Position numbers and translations under genes: made by a program. A stretch of DNA of 64,000 nt from positions 1-64,000 of the forward strand of contig CANLBN010000001.1 of assembly GCA_947488935.1 (NCBI GenBank), read 5' to 3'. Of the stretch, positions 29,689-37,691 are shown piece by piece. How positions within the stretch are numbered: position 1 is the first letter of the stretch; each line of letters starts with the position of its first letter. Below the pieces are notes generated by a model that was not told the DNA's origin, did not search any database, and saw only the letters and a list, made by a program, of their open reading frames with translations. The DNA comes from an uncultured Pseudomonadales bacterium. GTDB lineage: Bacteria; Pseudomonadota; Gammaproteobacteria; Pseudomonadales; Cellvibrionaceae.

Positions 29689-31752
29689 ATGATTCGACTA
29701 CGCAAAATAAAACCCACATTACGTACCTTATTAATACTGTGCTTATTGACGCTATGTTTCGTGGTAGGTTCTTCGGCACAAACCCTAGACCGCTCAAAAG
29801 TTATCGTTTCTTACAGTTACAACTTTGCCAAACACATTAAATGGCCCAACGAAAAGGCACTGCAATCATTCAACATTGCGCTCTTTAGGGTAGAAGACTC
29901 CCAACTAGTTAATGAGTTTAGAAAGCTCAACAACATTACGATTAAAAACCTTAGTATCAAGGTTCGCCAAACCAGCAGAATAAGCTCACTTGATACTTAC
30001 AATGTGATATTCGTAGGTGACATCGACAACAAAACACTAGCAGACATACAAAGTGTCGTCGAAGGCAAACCCATATTATTAATAACGAACGACATTACCG
30101 ACAAACGTCTGGTCATGATCAATCTATTTGAAGAACAAAATCAGCAAGTTAAATTTGAAATCAACAAAGCCAACATACTCAACAGTAGATTAGAACCACA
30201 ACCAGAACTCATATTACTGGGTGGCACTGAAATCGATGTGGCCAGGCTTTATCGAGACGGTCAAAGCTCCCTAATTAAATTAGAGCAACAACTGGCCTCT
30301 CAAAAAGCAAAATTAACAGCACAACAAAATATACTCGACATACAAAAGAAACAGCTGAACTTACAGCAAAAAAACCTCGATACCTTAATCGAAAAAAATA
30401 ATTCACAAGAAAGGAGCTACAATACTTTACTGTTTGATAGCCAACAGCTAAGCAAAGATATCACTGACACCAAAAAACTGAATACACAACTGCTAGAAGA
30501 TTTAGACCTCCTCAAAGCAACAATAGAATCAAATAAGCAAACTATTAAAAAGCAAAACGATGAAATCAAAGAGAGCGAAAAGCAAAAAAACAAACTAACC
30601 GATCTAGTTAATAACAGTAATCAACAGCTGTCTATACAACAACAGAAGCTCGATGAAAAACAACAGGAGTTATCTGATAAAAACCAAGCTCTAATCGCTC
30701 AAAAGGATCGCCTTGAAGTAATAAGCGCCAATATCCGCGAAAAAGAAGAAATGCTCAGCACACTCAACAGTACTATCAACGAGCAAAAAATATCACTGGC
30801 CAAACAACAAAATTCTATTAAAGAACTTGACAACCTTGTCAATGCTCAAAAAAGATCGCTGTATTTTTTATGGGGAATTATTGCACTTGTTATCGCTTTA
30901 TTCCTATTGGCGTTTATCGCCTACAGAGGCAAACGTAAAGATAATCAGCGTCTCGCCCAAAAAAGCCACGATTTACAGATAGCACAAGACAAACTGACTA
31001 TTGCAAAACAAAAGGCCGAGGAAGCCAACCATACAAAAGGGGTATTTTTATCCTTAATGAGCCATGAACTGCGTACACCGCTACAATCTATTATGGGCTA
31101 TACCGCACTTGTCATCGAAGAGCTCGAATCGGAAGGTAATAATGGGTACACAGACCAACTTGAACGCGTTATTAATAATAGTGAACGCCTACTAACACTC
31201 ATCAACAACACATTAGACCTTGCTAAAATAGAAGCAGGCAAGATGGAAATACAATTAACAAACACCAATATAAGCGCATTAATAGAAGAAGCCGCTAGCA
31301 ACATTACCCCCCTACTGAGTAAAAGCAATAATAACTTATCCGTCGACATCGATAACCGTAGCCTTACACCCAATATTGACTATGAGAAAGTATTGCATAT
31401 GCTCGTCAACTTACTCAGCAATGCTATTAAATTTACAAAAAATGGTAACATCAATATAGCCGTCAATAATCATAAAGATTATTTGAGAATAACTGTAAGT
31501 GATACAGGTATAGGTTTGAGCGACAAACAACTTACAACTATTTTTTATCAATTTCAGCAGGCGAGTAACACAAACTCTGTTAAAGCAAAAGGCACGGGCT
31601 TAGGCCTGTCCATTACTAAACACTTTTGCGAATTAATGGGCGGAACCATTAACGTAGAGAGTCAAGAAGGTATTGGTACATCTTTTATTATTAATATACC
31701 TCTGCCCGTTACCATAAAGAGCAAAAAAGTATTAGAAATAGAACAGCAGTAA
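29689..31752 (+). CDS. histidine kinase with periplasmic YfiR-like (DUF4154) sensor
   Basis: Membrane sensor kinase. A signal sequence or first helix (about residues 10-30) is followed by a YfiR/DUF4154-like periplasmic domain (about 32-185), starting SYNFAKHIKWPNE. A very long coiled coil (about 195-395) then leads to a transmembrane helix (about 400-420). The kinase core has phospho-acceptor His459 in MSHELRTPL, an N-box NLLSNAIKF, DTGIGL and GTGLGLSI. There is no receiver domain, and no response regulator lies beside it, so the partner is elsewhere. It is followed by a TonB-dependent receptor in the same direction. Confidence 0.88.
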   Translation: MIRLRKIKPTLRTLLILCLLTLCFVVGSSAQTLDRSKVIVSYSYNFAKHIKWPNEKALQSFNIALFRVEDSQLVNEFRKLNNITIKNLSIKVRQTSRISSLDTYNVIFVGDIDNKTLADIQSVVEGKPILLITNDITDKRLVMINLFEEQNQQVKFEINKANILNSRLEPQPELILLGGTEIDVARLYRDGQSSLIKLEQQLASQKAKLTAQQNILDIQKKQLNLQQKNLDTLIEKNNSQERSYNTLLFDSQQLSKDITDTKKLNTQLLEDLDLLKATIESNKQTIKKQNDEIKESEKQKNKLTDLVNNSNQQLSIQQQKLDEKQQELSDKNQALIAQKDRLEVISANIREKEEMLSTLNSTINEQKISLAKQQNSIKELDNLVNAQKRSLYFLWGIIALVIALFLLAFIAYRGKRKDNQRLAQKSHDLQIAQDKLTIAKQKAEEANHTKGVFLSLMSHELRTPLQSIMGYTALVIEELESEGNNGYTDQLERVINNSERLLTLINNTLDLAKIEAGKMEIQLTNTNISALIEEAASNITPLLSKSNNNLSVDIDNRSLTPNIDYEKVLHMLVNLLSNAIKFTKNGNINIAVNNHKDYLRITVSDTGIGLSDKQLTTIFYQFQQASNTNSVKAKGTGLGLSITKHFCELMGGTINVESQEGIGTSFIINIPLPVTIKSKKVLEIEQQ

Positions 31753-31898
31753 TTGTTTAAATTATGTTCTAAACAATTGATTACCCACGATATTTTTTCT
31801 TTTGATTAATATCGTCTATACTGAATAATACATTTAAAACAGCAGTACTGGTTATAAAAAGCAGATAAGGATGTTACAAGAAACGGCAACACGTAGTA

Positions 31899-34052
31899 AT
31901 GATATCAATTATAAAAATAAGTTTAACCTCTTTAATGATTTATGCTGTTAGTGACTTAGCATATGCTCAAAATGATACTCGTCTCGACTATCTATCACTA
32001 AGCCTCGAAGAGTTAGGCAAAATAAAAGTATCGATTGCAACGGGTAACAATACAACACTTGACCAAGCCCCTGCCGCTGCCACCGTTATTACCGCCAAGC
32101 AAATAGAAGCATTGGGTGCTCGCACACTCGATGATGTACTAGAGACTGTGCCAGGATTACATGTCTCACTGTCTGGCACAAACCGCTTAGATTCGATTTA
32201 TTCTATAAGGGGTATTAACACAACATTTAACGCCCAGGTTTTATTATTGGTCAACGGCTTTCCTATTCAATATTCAGCAACAGGTGGGCGCCCACCCCTT
32301 TTCCGTCAACCCGTAAATAATATTTCACGTGTAGAAGTACTTCGTGGGCCTGGCTCAGCAGTCTATGGTGCAGACGCCTTCTCGGGTGTTATCAATATTA
32401 TTACTAAATCTGCCGACGAAATAGACGGTACAGAGGTCGGTGCCAGAACTGGCTCCTTTGGCTTTCGCGAGACATGGTTTCAAACAGGCCAAACACTAAA
32501 CAACTGGGATTTAACCTTTTCATTTAACCACCAACAAAGCGATGGTGACTCTGACCGCATTATTGATTCTGATCTTCAAACCATCTTCGATGGTGCATTC
32601 GGCACCTCAGCATCATTAGCACCAGGAGAGCTATCAACGGGTTACGAACTTATTGACGCATCTATAAGCCTCAAAAATAAAAACTGGAAATTTAATGCAC
32701 GCGCTTGGCAATCAAACAATACTGGCAATGGCGCAGGTGGCGGTCAGGCACTTGACCCTCAATCCACTGATGATGTGAAACTATTCACGGCCGATGCCGC
32801 TTACAATACTAATCGTTGGCTTGCAAACTGGAACAATTCAATCAAACTAAACTATTCCTATATTGGGATCGATGCAAATTTTACCATCCTACCACCTGGC
32901 AGTACTGCAGGAATTGGGGCAGATGGTAATCTCAGTACAACCCCTGCAGGTGCGATTACATTTCCTGATGGACTTATTGGTAATCCCAGTGCGACCACTG
33001 AGGATATCCAAATAGAATCCGTCAATATTTACGAAGGACTAGATAACCACAGGATTCGGCTGACAGTAGGGTCTCGCCATCAGTCAGTTAAAACTAGTGA
33101 GGACAAGAATTTTGGACCTGGCGTCATTACCAACCCCGCCTCAACACCTATAGTTGATGGGACGCTGACTGATGTCAGCGACACAGAGAATGTCTTTTTA
33201 GAGGATGCCTCCCGAACCATTAACTTTTTCTCTCTACAAGATGAATGGAGCATTAGCGATAACCTCGACCTTATTGCAGGGGTACGCTACGATGATTACT
33301 CGGACTTTGGCGACACAACCAACCCACGTGTCGCCCTCGTTTGGCACACGAATAAAACCTTAACAACCAAATTACTCTACGGTAGCGCCTTTAGAGCCCC
33401 CTCCTTTGGCGATTTGGGCCTACAAAACAACCCCGCAGCCCTAGGTAATGAAGACTTAGAACCAGAGACTATCGACACCTTTGAACTTGCTTTTAACTAT
33501 AGGCCTCGCTCATATTTACAAACCAATCTCAACCTATTTTCCTATCAAGCAAAGGATTTAATTGAATTTGTACCAAGTGCCGTCGGTAATATCGCACAAA
33601 ATGCACGCGACCAAGAGGGCTACGGCTTTGAGTGGGAAGTTAATTGGGAGCTCAATAAACAATGGCGCTTTAATAGCAGCTTTGCTTGGCAAAACGCTAG
33701 GGACAGCGACACCAATGACGACATTGCCGATGTACCGGGGCAACAATTTACGCTCAATGCTTTTTGGAAAATCGCGCCCCATTGGCTGTTAAGCTCACAA
33801 ATTAATTGGGTCGGTGACCGCGTTCGTGCCGCTAACGACAATAGGAGCAGTATTGACGACTATACAATTACTGACTTTACCTTAAGGCGGCAAAATATTT
33901 ATAAAAACTTTGATGTGTCGCTAGGTGTACGTAATATATTTGACGAAAATGCCAGAGAGCCTTCAACGTCTAACGGCTCTCTGACTCCTATTCCCGGCGA
34001 TTTACCGTTAGAAGGTCGCAGTTTTTGGGCAGAGGTTCGCTACCAGTTCTAA
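31899..34052 (+). CDS. TonB-dependent outer-membrane receptor
   Basis: Outer-membrane gated porin energised by TonB. A signal peptide ends at AYA (about residue 23). The plug domain (about 55-175) carries the usual ITAKQIEALGARTLDDVLETVPGL and RVEVLRGPGSAVYGADAFSGVINIITK. The 22-strand barrel ends with the terminal aromatic motif VRYQF. The LSLEELGKIKVSIATG segment just after the signal is common in receptors of this subgroup. The substrate (siderophore, cobalamin, other) cannot be read from sequence. It may be controlled by the kinase upstream, which has a YfiR-like sensor. Confidence 0.93.
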   Translation: MISIIKISLTSLMIYAVSDLAYAQNDTRLDYLSLSLEELGKIKVSIATGNNTTLDQAPAAATVITAKQIEALGARTLDDVLETVPGLHVSLSGTNRLDSIYSIRGINTTFNAQVLLLVNGFPIQYSATGGRPPLFRQPVNNISRVEVLRGPGSAVYGADAFSGVINIITKSADEIDGTEVGARTGSFGFRETWFQTGQTLNNWDLTFSFNHQQSDGDSDRIIDSDLQTIFDGAFGTSASLAPGELSTGYELIDASISLKNKNWKFNARAWQSNNTGNGAGGGQALDPQSTDDVKLFTADAAYNTNRWLANWNNSIKLNYSYIGIDANFTILPPGSTAGIGADGNLSTTPAGAITFPDGLIGNPSATTEDIQIESVNIYEGLDNHRIRLTVGSRHQSVKTSEDKNFGPGVITNPASTPIVDGTLTDVSDTENVFLEDASRTINFFSLQDEWSISDNLDLIAGVRYDDYSDFGDTTNPRVALVWHTNKTLTTKLLYGSAFRAPSFGDLGLQNNPAALGNEDLEPETIDTFELAFNYRPRSYLQTNLNLFSYQAKDLIEFVPSAVGNIAQNARDQEGYGFEWEVNWELNKQWRFNSSFAWQNARDSDTNDDIADVPGQQFTLNAFWKIAPHWLLSSQINWVGDRVRAANDNRSSIDDYTITDFTLRRQNIYKNFDVSLGVRNIFDENAREPSTSNGSLTPIPGDLPLEGRSFWAEVRYQF

Positions 34053-34106
34053 TTTGCCATTTTTATCGACACACCCAAATCCTAAGTAATAGTGTTATTA
34101 TCGTCC

Positions 34107-34130
34107 AAGGTGAATTTTTTTTCACCTTTT
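34107..34130 (+). terminator. terminator after the TonB receptor
   Basis: AAGGTGAA (34107-34114) pairs with TTCACCTT (34121-34128) around six Ts, followed by TT AGG. The stem is perfect, but the T-tract after it is short. It separates the receptor from the ThDP-enzyme operon. Confidence 0.55.
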
Positions 34131-34165
34131 AGGTCTAAGTAGAAGCTCCTCCATATTTAGGGATA

Positions 34166-34181
34166 CCATGTAGCTACATGG
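34166..34181. promoter_or_regulatory. 16-bp perfect palindrome before the ThDP operon, candidate operator
   Basis: CCATGTAGCTACATGG is a perfect palindrome located 24 bases upstream of the GTG start and 12 bases before the ribosome site AAGGAAGG (34193-34200). A TATATAA box follows it closely (about 34187-34193). The position suggests repressor binding over the promoter or leader of this operon. No dedicated regulator gene is adjacent. Confidence 0.5.
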
Positions 34182-34205
34182 GGTGTTATATAAAGGAAGG
34201 TATGT

Positions 34206-36026
34206 GTGCCAGAAATAACTAGCGATTGCTCCTCCAGTAAAACCTTACACGCACCATCCAACCAATACGATGTCGCCGAGCTTATTACCCGTTATTTAGA
34301 GTCAATTGGTATTAAATACACCTTTGGCATACCTGGTGGCGCTATCGAGCCCATTTTAAATGCCTTGGCAAAAAGCACTCGCCGCGAAGGCATTACACAC
34401 ATTAATAGCTGCCACGAAACGGCCGCTGCCTATATGGCCGATGGATATTACCGAGAAACCGGGCAACTTGGTGTATGTATAGCGACATCAGGCCCTGGGG
34501 CCACTAATCTACTGACGGGTGTCTCCTGCGCCTACAACAACAATATTCCCATGCTGATACTAACAGGTCAGCCTGCTATCCCGTCCTTTGGTAAAAACGC
34601 TCTTCAGGAATCATCCGATGCCGGTGTCAACATTATGGGCATGTTTGAGCACTGCACTCATTACAATTCTCTTATATCTCACCCCGATCAATTACCCAAC
34701 AAACTTGCTAGCGCTTTACTCACCGCTATCGAGGCAAAAGGGCCTGTGCATTTATCTTTTCCTGTTGATATTTTGCGGCAATCACTCTCTGTTCAACAAC
34801 CCATGTTTGATTTAGCACATAAACTTCACCATCGATCTAAGAGCTTTGATCATGGGCAGGCAGATGAATTAGTAAGGCAACTTCAAAAAAGACCAAAACC
34901 CGTATTTTTTATCGGTAGCGGGGCTGGCGAAGCCATCGAAAGTATTATGCGACTTGCAAAGAAAACAAATGCCCTATTTGTTACGACACCCGATGCCAAA
35001 GGATTAATTAACCCTTTACATGGCGCTTACCGAGGTGTCTTTGGCTTTGGTGGTCACGAAAGTGCAACCAATTGCATACAGGCCAATACAGGTATAACCG
35101 TTGCCTTTGGCACAAGCTTTGATGAGCTATCGAGTAATGCTTGGTCAAAAGACTTACTCAATGAATCACTGATTCATGTGGATGAGATTACTAATAATTT
35201 TTTAGATTCGCCGATGGCAATGCTTCATGTTCACGGACACATTGCCACTGTGTGTCAGCATGTTATTGACCATTTAGCGGGTAGCTCTACCTCGAGCACC
35301 AAAAAAAATGCGGTAATTGAGGGGCACTTTAACCCTTATATACAATTTGAAAAGCTAGAAAAATATTATTCCGATGATACGCCCATAAAACCTCAACGCT
35401 TAATGAAAGAGCTATCGGAATGCTTTCCAAGCAGCACACGCTTTTTAGCGGATGCTGGTAACAGTATGTTGTGGGCCCCCCACTATTTACAGCCGAAAAA
35501 CAGGCGCGGATCAGGCTTTGAGCACCCGCCTCCTTATAAAAGCGAGCGTCGCTCGAAAACTAACAACTGGTTACGTCTTACATTAAAATTTGCACCCATG
35601 GGATGGGCTATTGGCGCATCTATTGGCGTCAGTATAAGTAGGCCTGATTATACGACCGTTTGCATTGCTGGTGACGGTGCTTATTTAATGTGTGGGCAAG
35701 AAATTACAACGGCAATACGAAAAAAACTATCGGTTATTTTTGTTATTCTAAACGATAGTGCCTACGGTATGGTTATGCATGGGCAACGGCTAGCAAAGGC
35801 AGAGAGAACCTCCTTTGAGCTACAAACGGTAGATTTTGCCAAGCAAGCTGAATCATTAGGTATTCCAGGCTTTGTTATTCGATCACCTAAAGATTTTGAT
35901 AACATCGATTTTAAGCAATTATGCGCACAGAAAAGCCCAGCTATATTAGATGTACGTATTGATCGAGAAGAAGTTCCTCCTATGAAAACTCGCTTAAAAG
36001 CACTGGGGACACTACAAGAAAAATAA
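34206..36026 (+). CDS. acetolactate-synthase-like thiamine-diphosphate enzyme
   Basis: ThDP-dependent enzyme with the three-domain plan of acetolactate synthase and related decarboxylases. The N-terminal domain has the catalytic Glu71 (SCHETAAAYMADGYYRETG) and SGPGATN. The middle domain covers about 215-360. The cofactor motif starts with GDG (489-491) and ends with Asn516 (VILNDSAYG). It starts at GTG 34206 behind a strong AAGGAAGG. The 606 residues exceed a usual IlvB by a little. It heads an operon with two citrate-synthase-fold proteins and no small regulatory subunit or other ilv gene, so a role in branched-chain synthesis is unlikely. Substrate unknown. Confidence 0.85.
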   Translation: MPEITSDCSSSKTLHAPSNQYDVAELITRYLESIGIKYTFGIPGGAIEPILNALAKSTRREGITHINSCHETAAAYMADGYYRETGQLGVCIATSGPGATNLLTGVSCAYNNNIPMLILTGQPAIPSFGKNALQESSDAGVNIMGMFEHCTHYNSLISHPDQLPNKLASALLTAIEAKGPVHLSFPVDILRQSLSVQQPMFDLAHKLHHRSKSFDHGQADELVRQLQKRPKPVFFIGSGAGEAIESIMRLAKKTNALFVTTPDAKGLINPLHGAYRGVFGFGGHESATNCIQANTGITVAFGTSFDELSSNAWSKDLLNESLIHVDEITNNFLDSPMAMLHVHGHIATVCQHVIDHLAGSSTSSTKKNAVIEGHFNPYIQFEKLEKYYSDDTPIKPQRLMKELSECFPSSTRFLADAGNSMLWAPHYLQPKNRRGSGFEHPPPYKSERRSKTNNWLRLTLKFAPMGWAIGASIGVSISRPDYTTVCIAGDGAYLMCGQEITTAIRKKLSVIFVILNDSAYGMVMHGQRLAKAERTSFELQTVDFAKQAESLGIPGFVIRSPKDFDNIDFKQLCAQKSPAILDVRIDREEVPPMKTRLKALGTLQEK

Positions 36027-36070
36027 AAAGATACTTATCGCCAAAAACTTTAAAAAAATAAATAATAATT

Positions 36071-36877
36071 ATGTCTAAACACACACGTGAAAAAGCACAA
36101 AGCCGCAACGAGGCTTTTAGTAAAAAGGTAGCAACACGCATTTGGAAAGAAAACCCTTGCGATGACAACCCCTATATCACCGAATCCGCATTGTGCCATG
36201 GCTATGATTTATACGAGCTCATGGAGAAATGCAGTTTTAGCGATATGTTTTATTTATTATTTAAAGGAGAGCTACCTAAACCCTGCGAAAGTAAATTATT
36301 AGAAACACTAATGATTGCACTGATTAACCCAGGGCCAAGACATCCGGCCACAAGAGCAGCCATGAATGCCGGTATTGGAAAAACGATGCCTGTACATATT
36401 CTGCCTATAGCAATGTCGATACTAGGAGGGGATTATTTAGGTGGCGGAGAGATAGAACCTGCCATGCGTTTTTTGCGCAAGCAGCAAAAGAATGACCCAG
36501 CTCTAGTGGCAAAAACATTATTAGACGACTACGACAATGGCAATTCTATCGCACCGGGCTTTGGCAAACGTTTTGGTGGCATCGATGTCATGAGCCAGCA
36601 TATTATTGAACGCTTATTGCTACTGAGTGGAAACAAACCCAGCCTAGAATGGGGCCAGCAATTTGCCACAGCACTGCACAGCAACAGTATGGGCTGGCTA
36701 ACAACTGGAGTAGCTGCTGCAGTTTTTTGTGACTTGGGCTTCCAACCTAAAGCAGGCGGGGTTCTCTTTCAATTACTCAGCGCACCCGGACTCGTAGCCC
36801 ACGGCCTAGAGCTCAACAACAAACCCATTACAGCAATGCCCTATATTAGTGACGAAGACTATGTTATCGAAAAGTAA
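36071..36877 (+). CDS. citrate-synthase/citryl-CoA-lyase-like protein, atypical active site (first copy)
   Basis: A 268-residue protein with the fold signature of short citrate synthases or citryl-CoA lyases: CHGYDLYELM, PGPRHPATRAAMNAG, APGFGKRFGG (161-170) and the C-terminal GLVAHGLE (240-247). By-eye alignment puts non-canonical residues at the three catalytic positions. The first His-Gly motif becomes YLGGGEIE (122-129). The GFGH histidine is Lys166. The NxD aspartate is Met207 (SNSMGW). It therefore probably does not do classical citrate synthesis alone. It overlaps the next, related gene, so the two may form a heteromer. Confidence 0.75.
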   Translation: MSKHTREKAQSRNEAFSKKVATRIWKENPCDDNPYITESALCHGYDLYELMEKCSFSDMFYLLFKGELPKPCESKLLETLMIALINPGPRHPATRAAMNAGIGKTMPVHILPIAMSILGGDYLGGGEIEPAMRFLRKQQKNDPALVAKTLLDDYDNGNSIAPGFGKRFGGIDVMSQHIIERLLLLSGNKPSLEWGQQFATALHSNSMGWLTTGVAAAVFCDLGFQPKAGGVLFQLLSAPGLVAHGLELNNKPITAMPYISDEDYVIEK

Positions 36878-37688
36878 CCTCGAAGAGATTCAAGCTTTAG
36901 ACAAGAATCGCAATATTATCCGCAGCAAAACTGGTGGATGGCGAGTAGGCGAAGGAGTATACAGCCATGGCTACTCAATGCTGGATGAATTGGTCGGTAA
37001 AAAATCCTATTTTCAAATTATGATTTTAAATGCAACAGGCAAACTTGTGGAGCGTAACTTGGCCGATTGGATAGAAGCGATTTATGGCTGCCTAAGCTGG
37101 CCAGACCCGCGTATTTGGTGCAATCAAATTGGCGCTTTAGCAGGAGAGTCAAAAACTACTGCTGCTGCTGCAACTACTGCTGGTATTCTTGCGGCAGATT
37201 CTAAGATGTACGGTTCCTACCCAGTTATAGAGGGGGCAACTTTTATACAGTCTGCACTTAAGCAATTTAACAATGGCCTCTCTGTTAAAGACATTATTGA
37301 TAACAATATTAAAAGCAATAGAGGCAAGCTTAAAATTATGGGTTATGCTCGCCCTATTGCCAATGGAGACGAGCGCATAGAGGCCATGGAAAGAGTCACA
37401 CAAGAGCTAGGGTTTGATAAGGGTTCTCACCTCACTCTCGCTTATGAGATAGAAGAAGAAATAAAACAACGATTTAATGACGGAATGAATATTAATGGTT
37501 ATGTGACGGCTTTTTTATCCGATCACAAATTCTCTGCACATGAAGCCTATCAACTTTTTTCTACATTGGTCGCCAGCGGTGTAACTGCCTGCTACCTAGA
37601 AACGTTACACAAACCTAGTGACTCTTTTTTGCCTCTACGCTGTGATGATATTGAATACAATGGCGTAGAGCCGCGCTCCATTGAATAA
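36861..37688 (+). CDS. citrate-synthase-fold protein, atypical active site (second copy)
   Basis: A 275-residue relative of the preceding protein. Shared landmarks are SHGYSMLDEL, PDPRIWCNQIGALAG, IMGYARPIANGDERI (159-173), MNINGYVTAFL and GVTACYLE. At the catalytic positions I read IEGATFIQ instead of the His-Gly motif, Arg164 instead of the GFGH histidine, and Asn212 instead of the NxD aspartate. I start at ATG 36861, which overlaps the previous gene by 17 bases; an earlier GTG at 36849 is possible. It ends three bases before the convergent c-di-GMP gene. Confidence 0.72.
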   Translation: MLSKSNLEEIQALDKNRNIIRSKTGGWRVGEGVYSHGYSMLDELVGKKSYFQIMILNATGKLVERNLADWIEAIYGCLSWPDPRIWCNQIGALAGESKTTAAAATTAGILAADSKMYGSYPVIEGATFIQSALKQFNNGLSVKDIIDNNIKSNRGKLKIMGYARPIANGDERIEAMERVTQELGFDKGSHLTLAYEIEEEIKQRFNDGMNINGYVTAFLSDHKFSAHEAYQLFSTLVASGVTACYLETLHKPSDSFLPLRCDDIEYNGVEPRSIE

Positions 37689-37691
37689 AAA

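Noticed and set aside
34206..36026. IlvB, large subunit of acetolactate synthase for valine/isoleucine synthesis
   Set aside because: No ilvH, ilvC or other ilv gene is adjacent and the operon partners are citrate-synthase-like, so the standard role is not supported.
36071..37688. One citrate synthase gene split by a frameshift
   Set aside because: Each frame spans the complete short citrate-synthase-like domain, with its own HGY start motif and C-terminal helix, so they are two proteins and not two halves.
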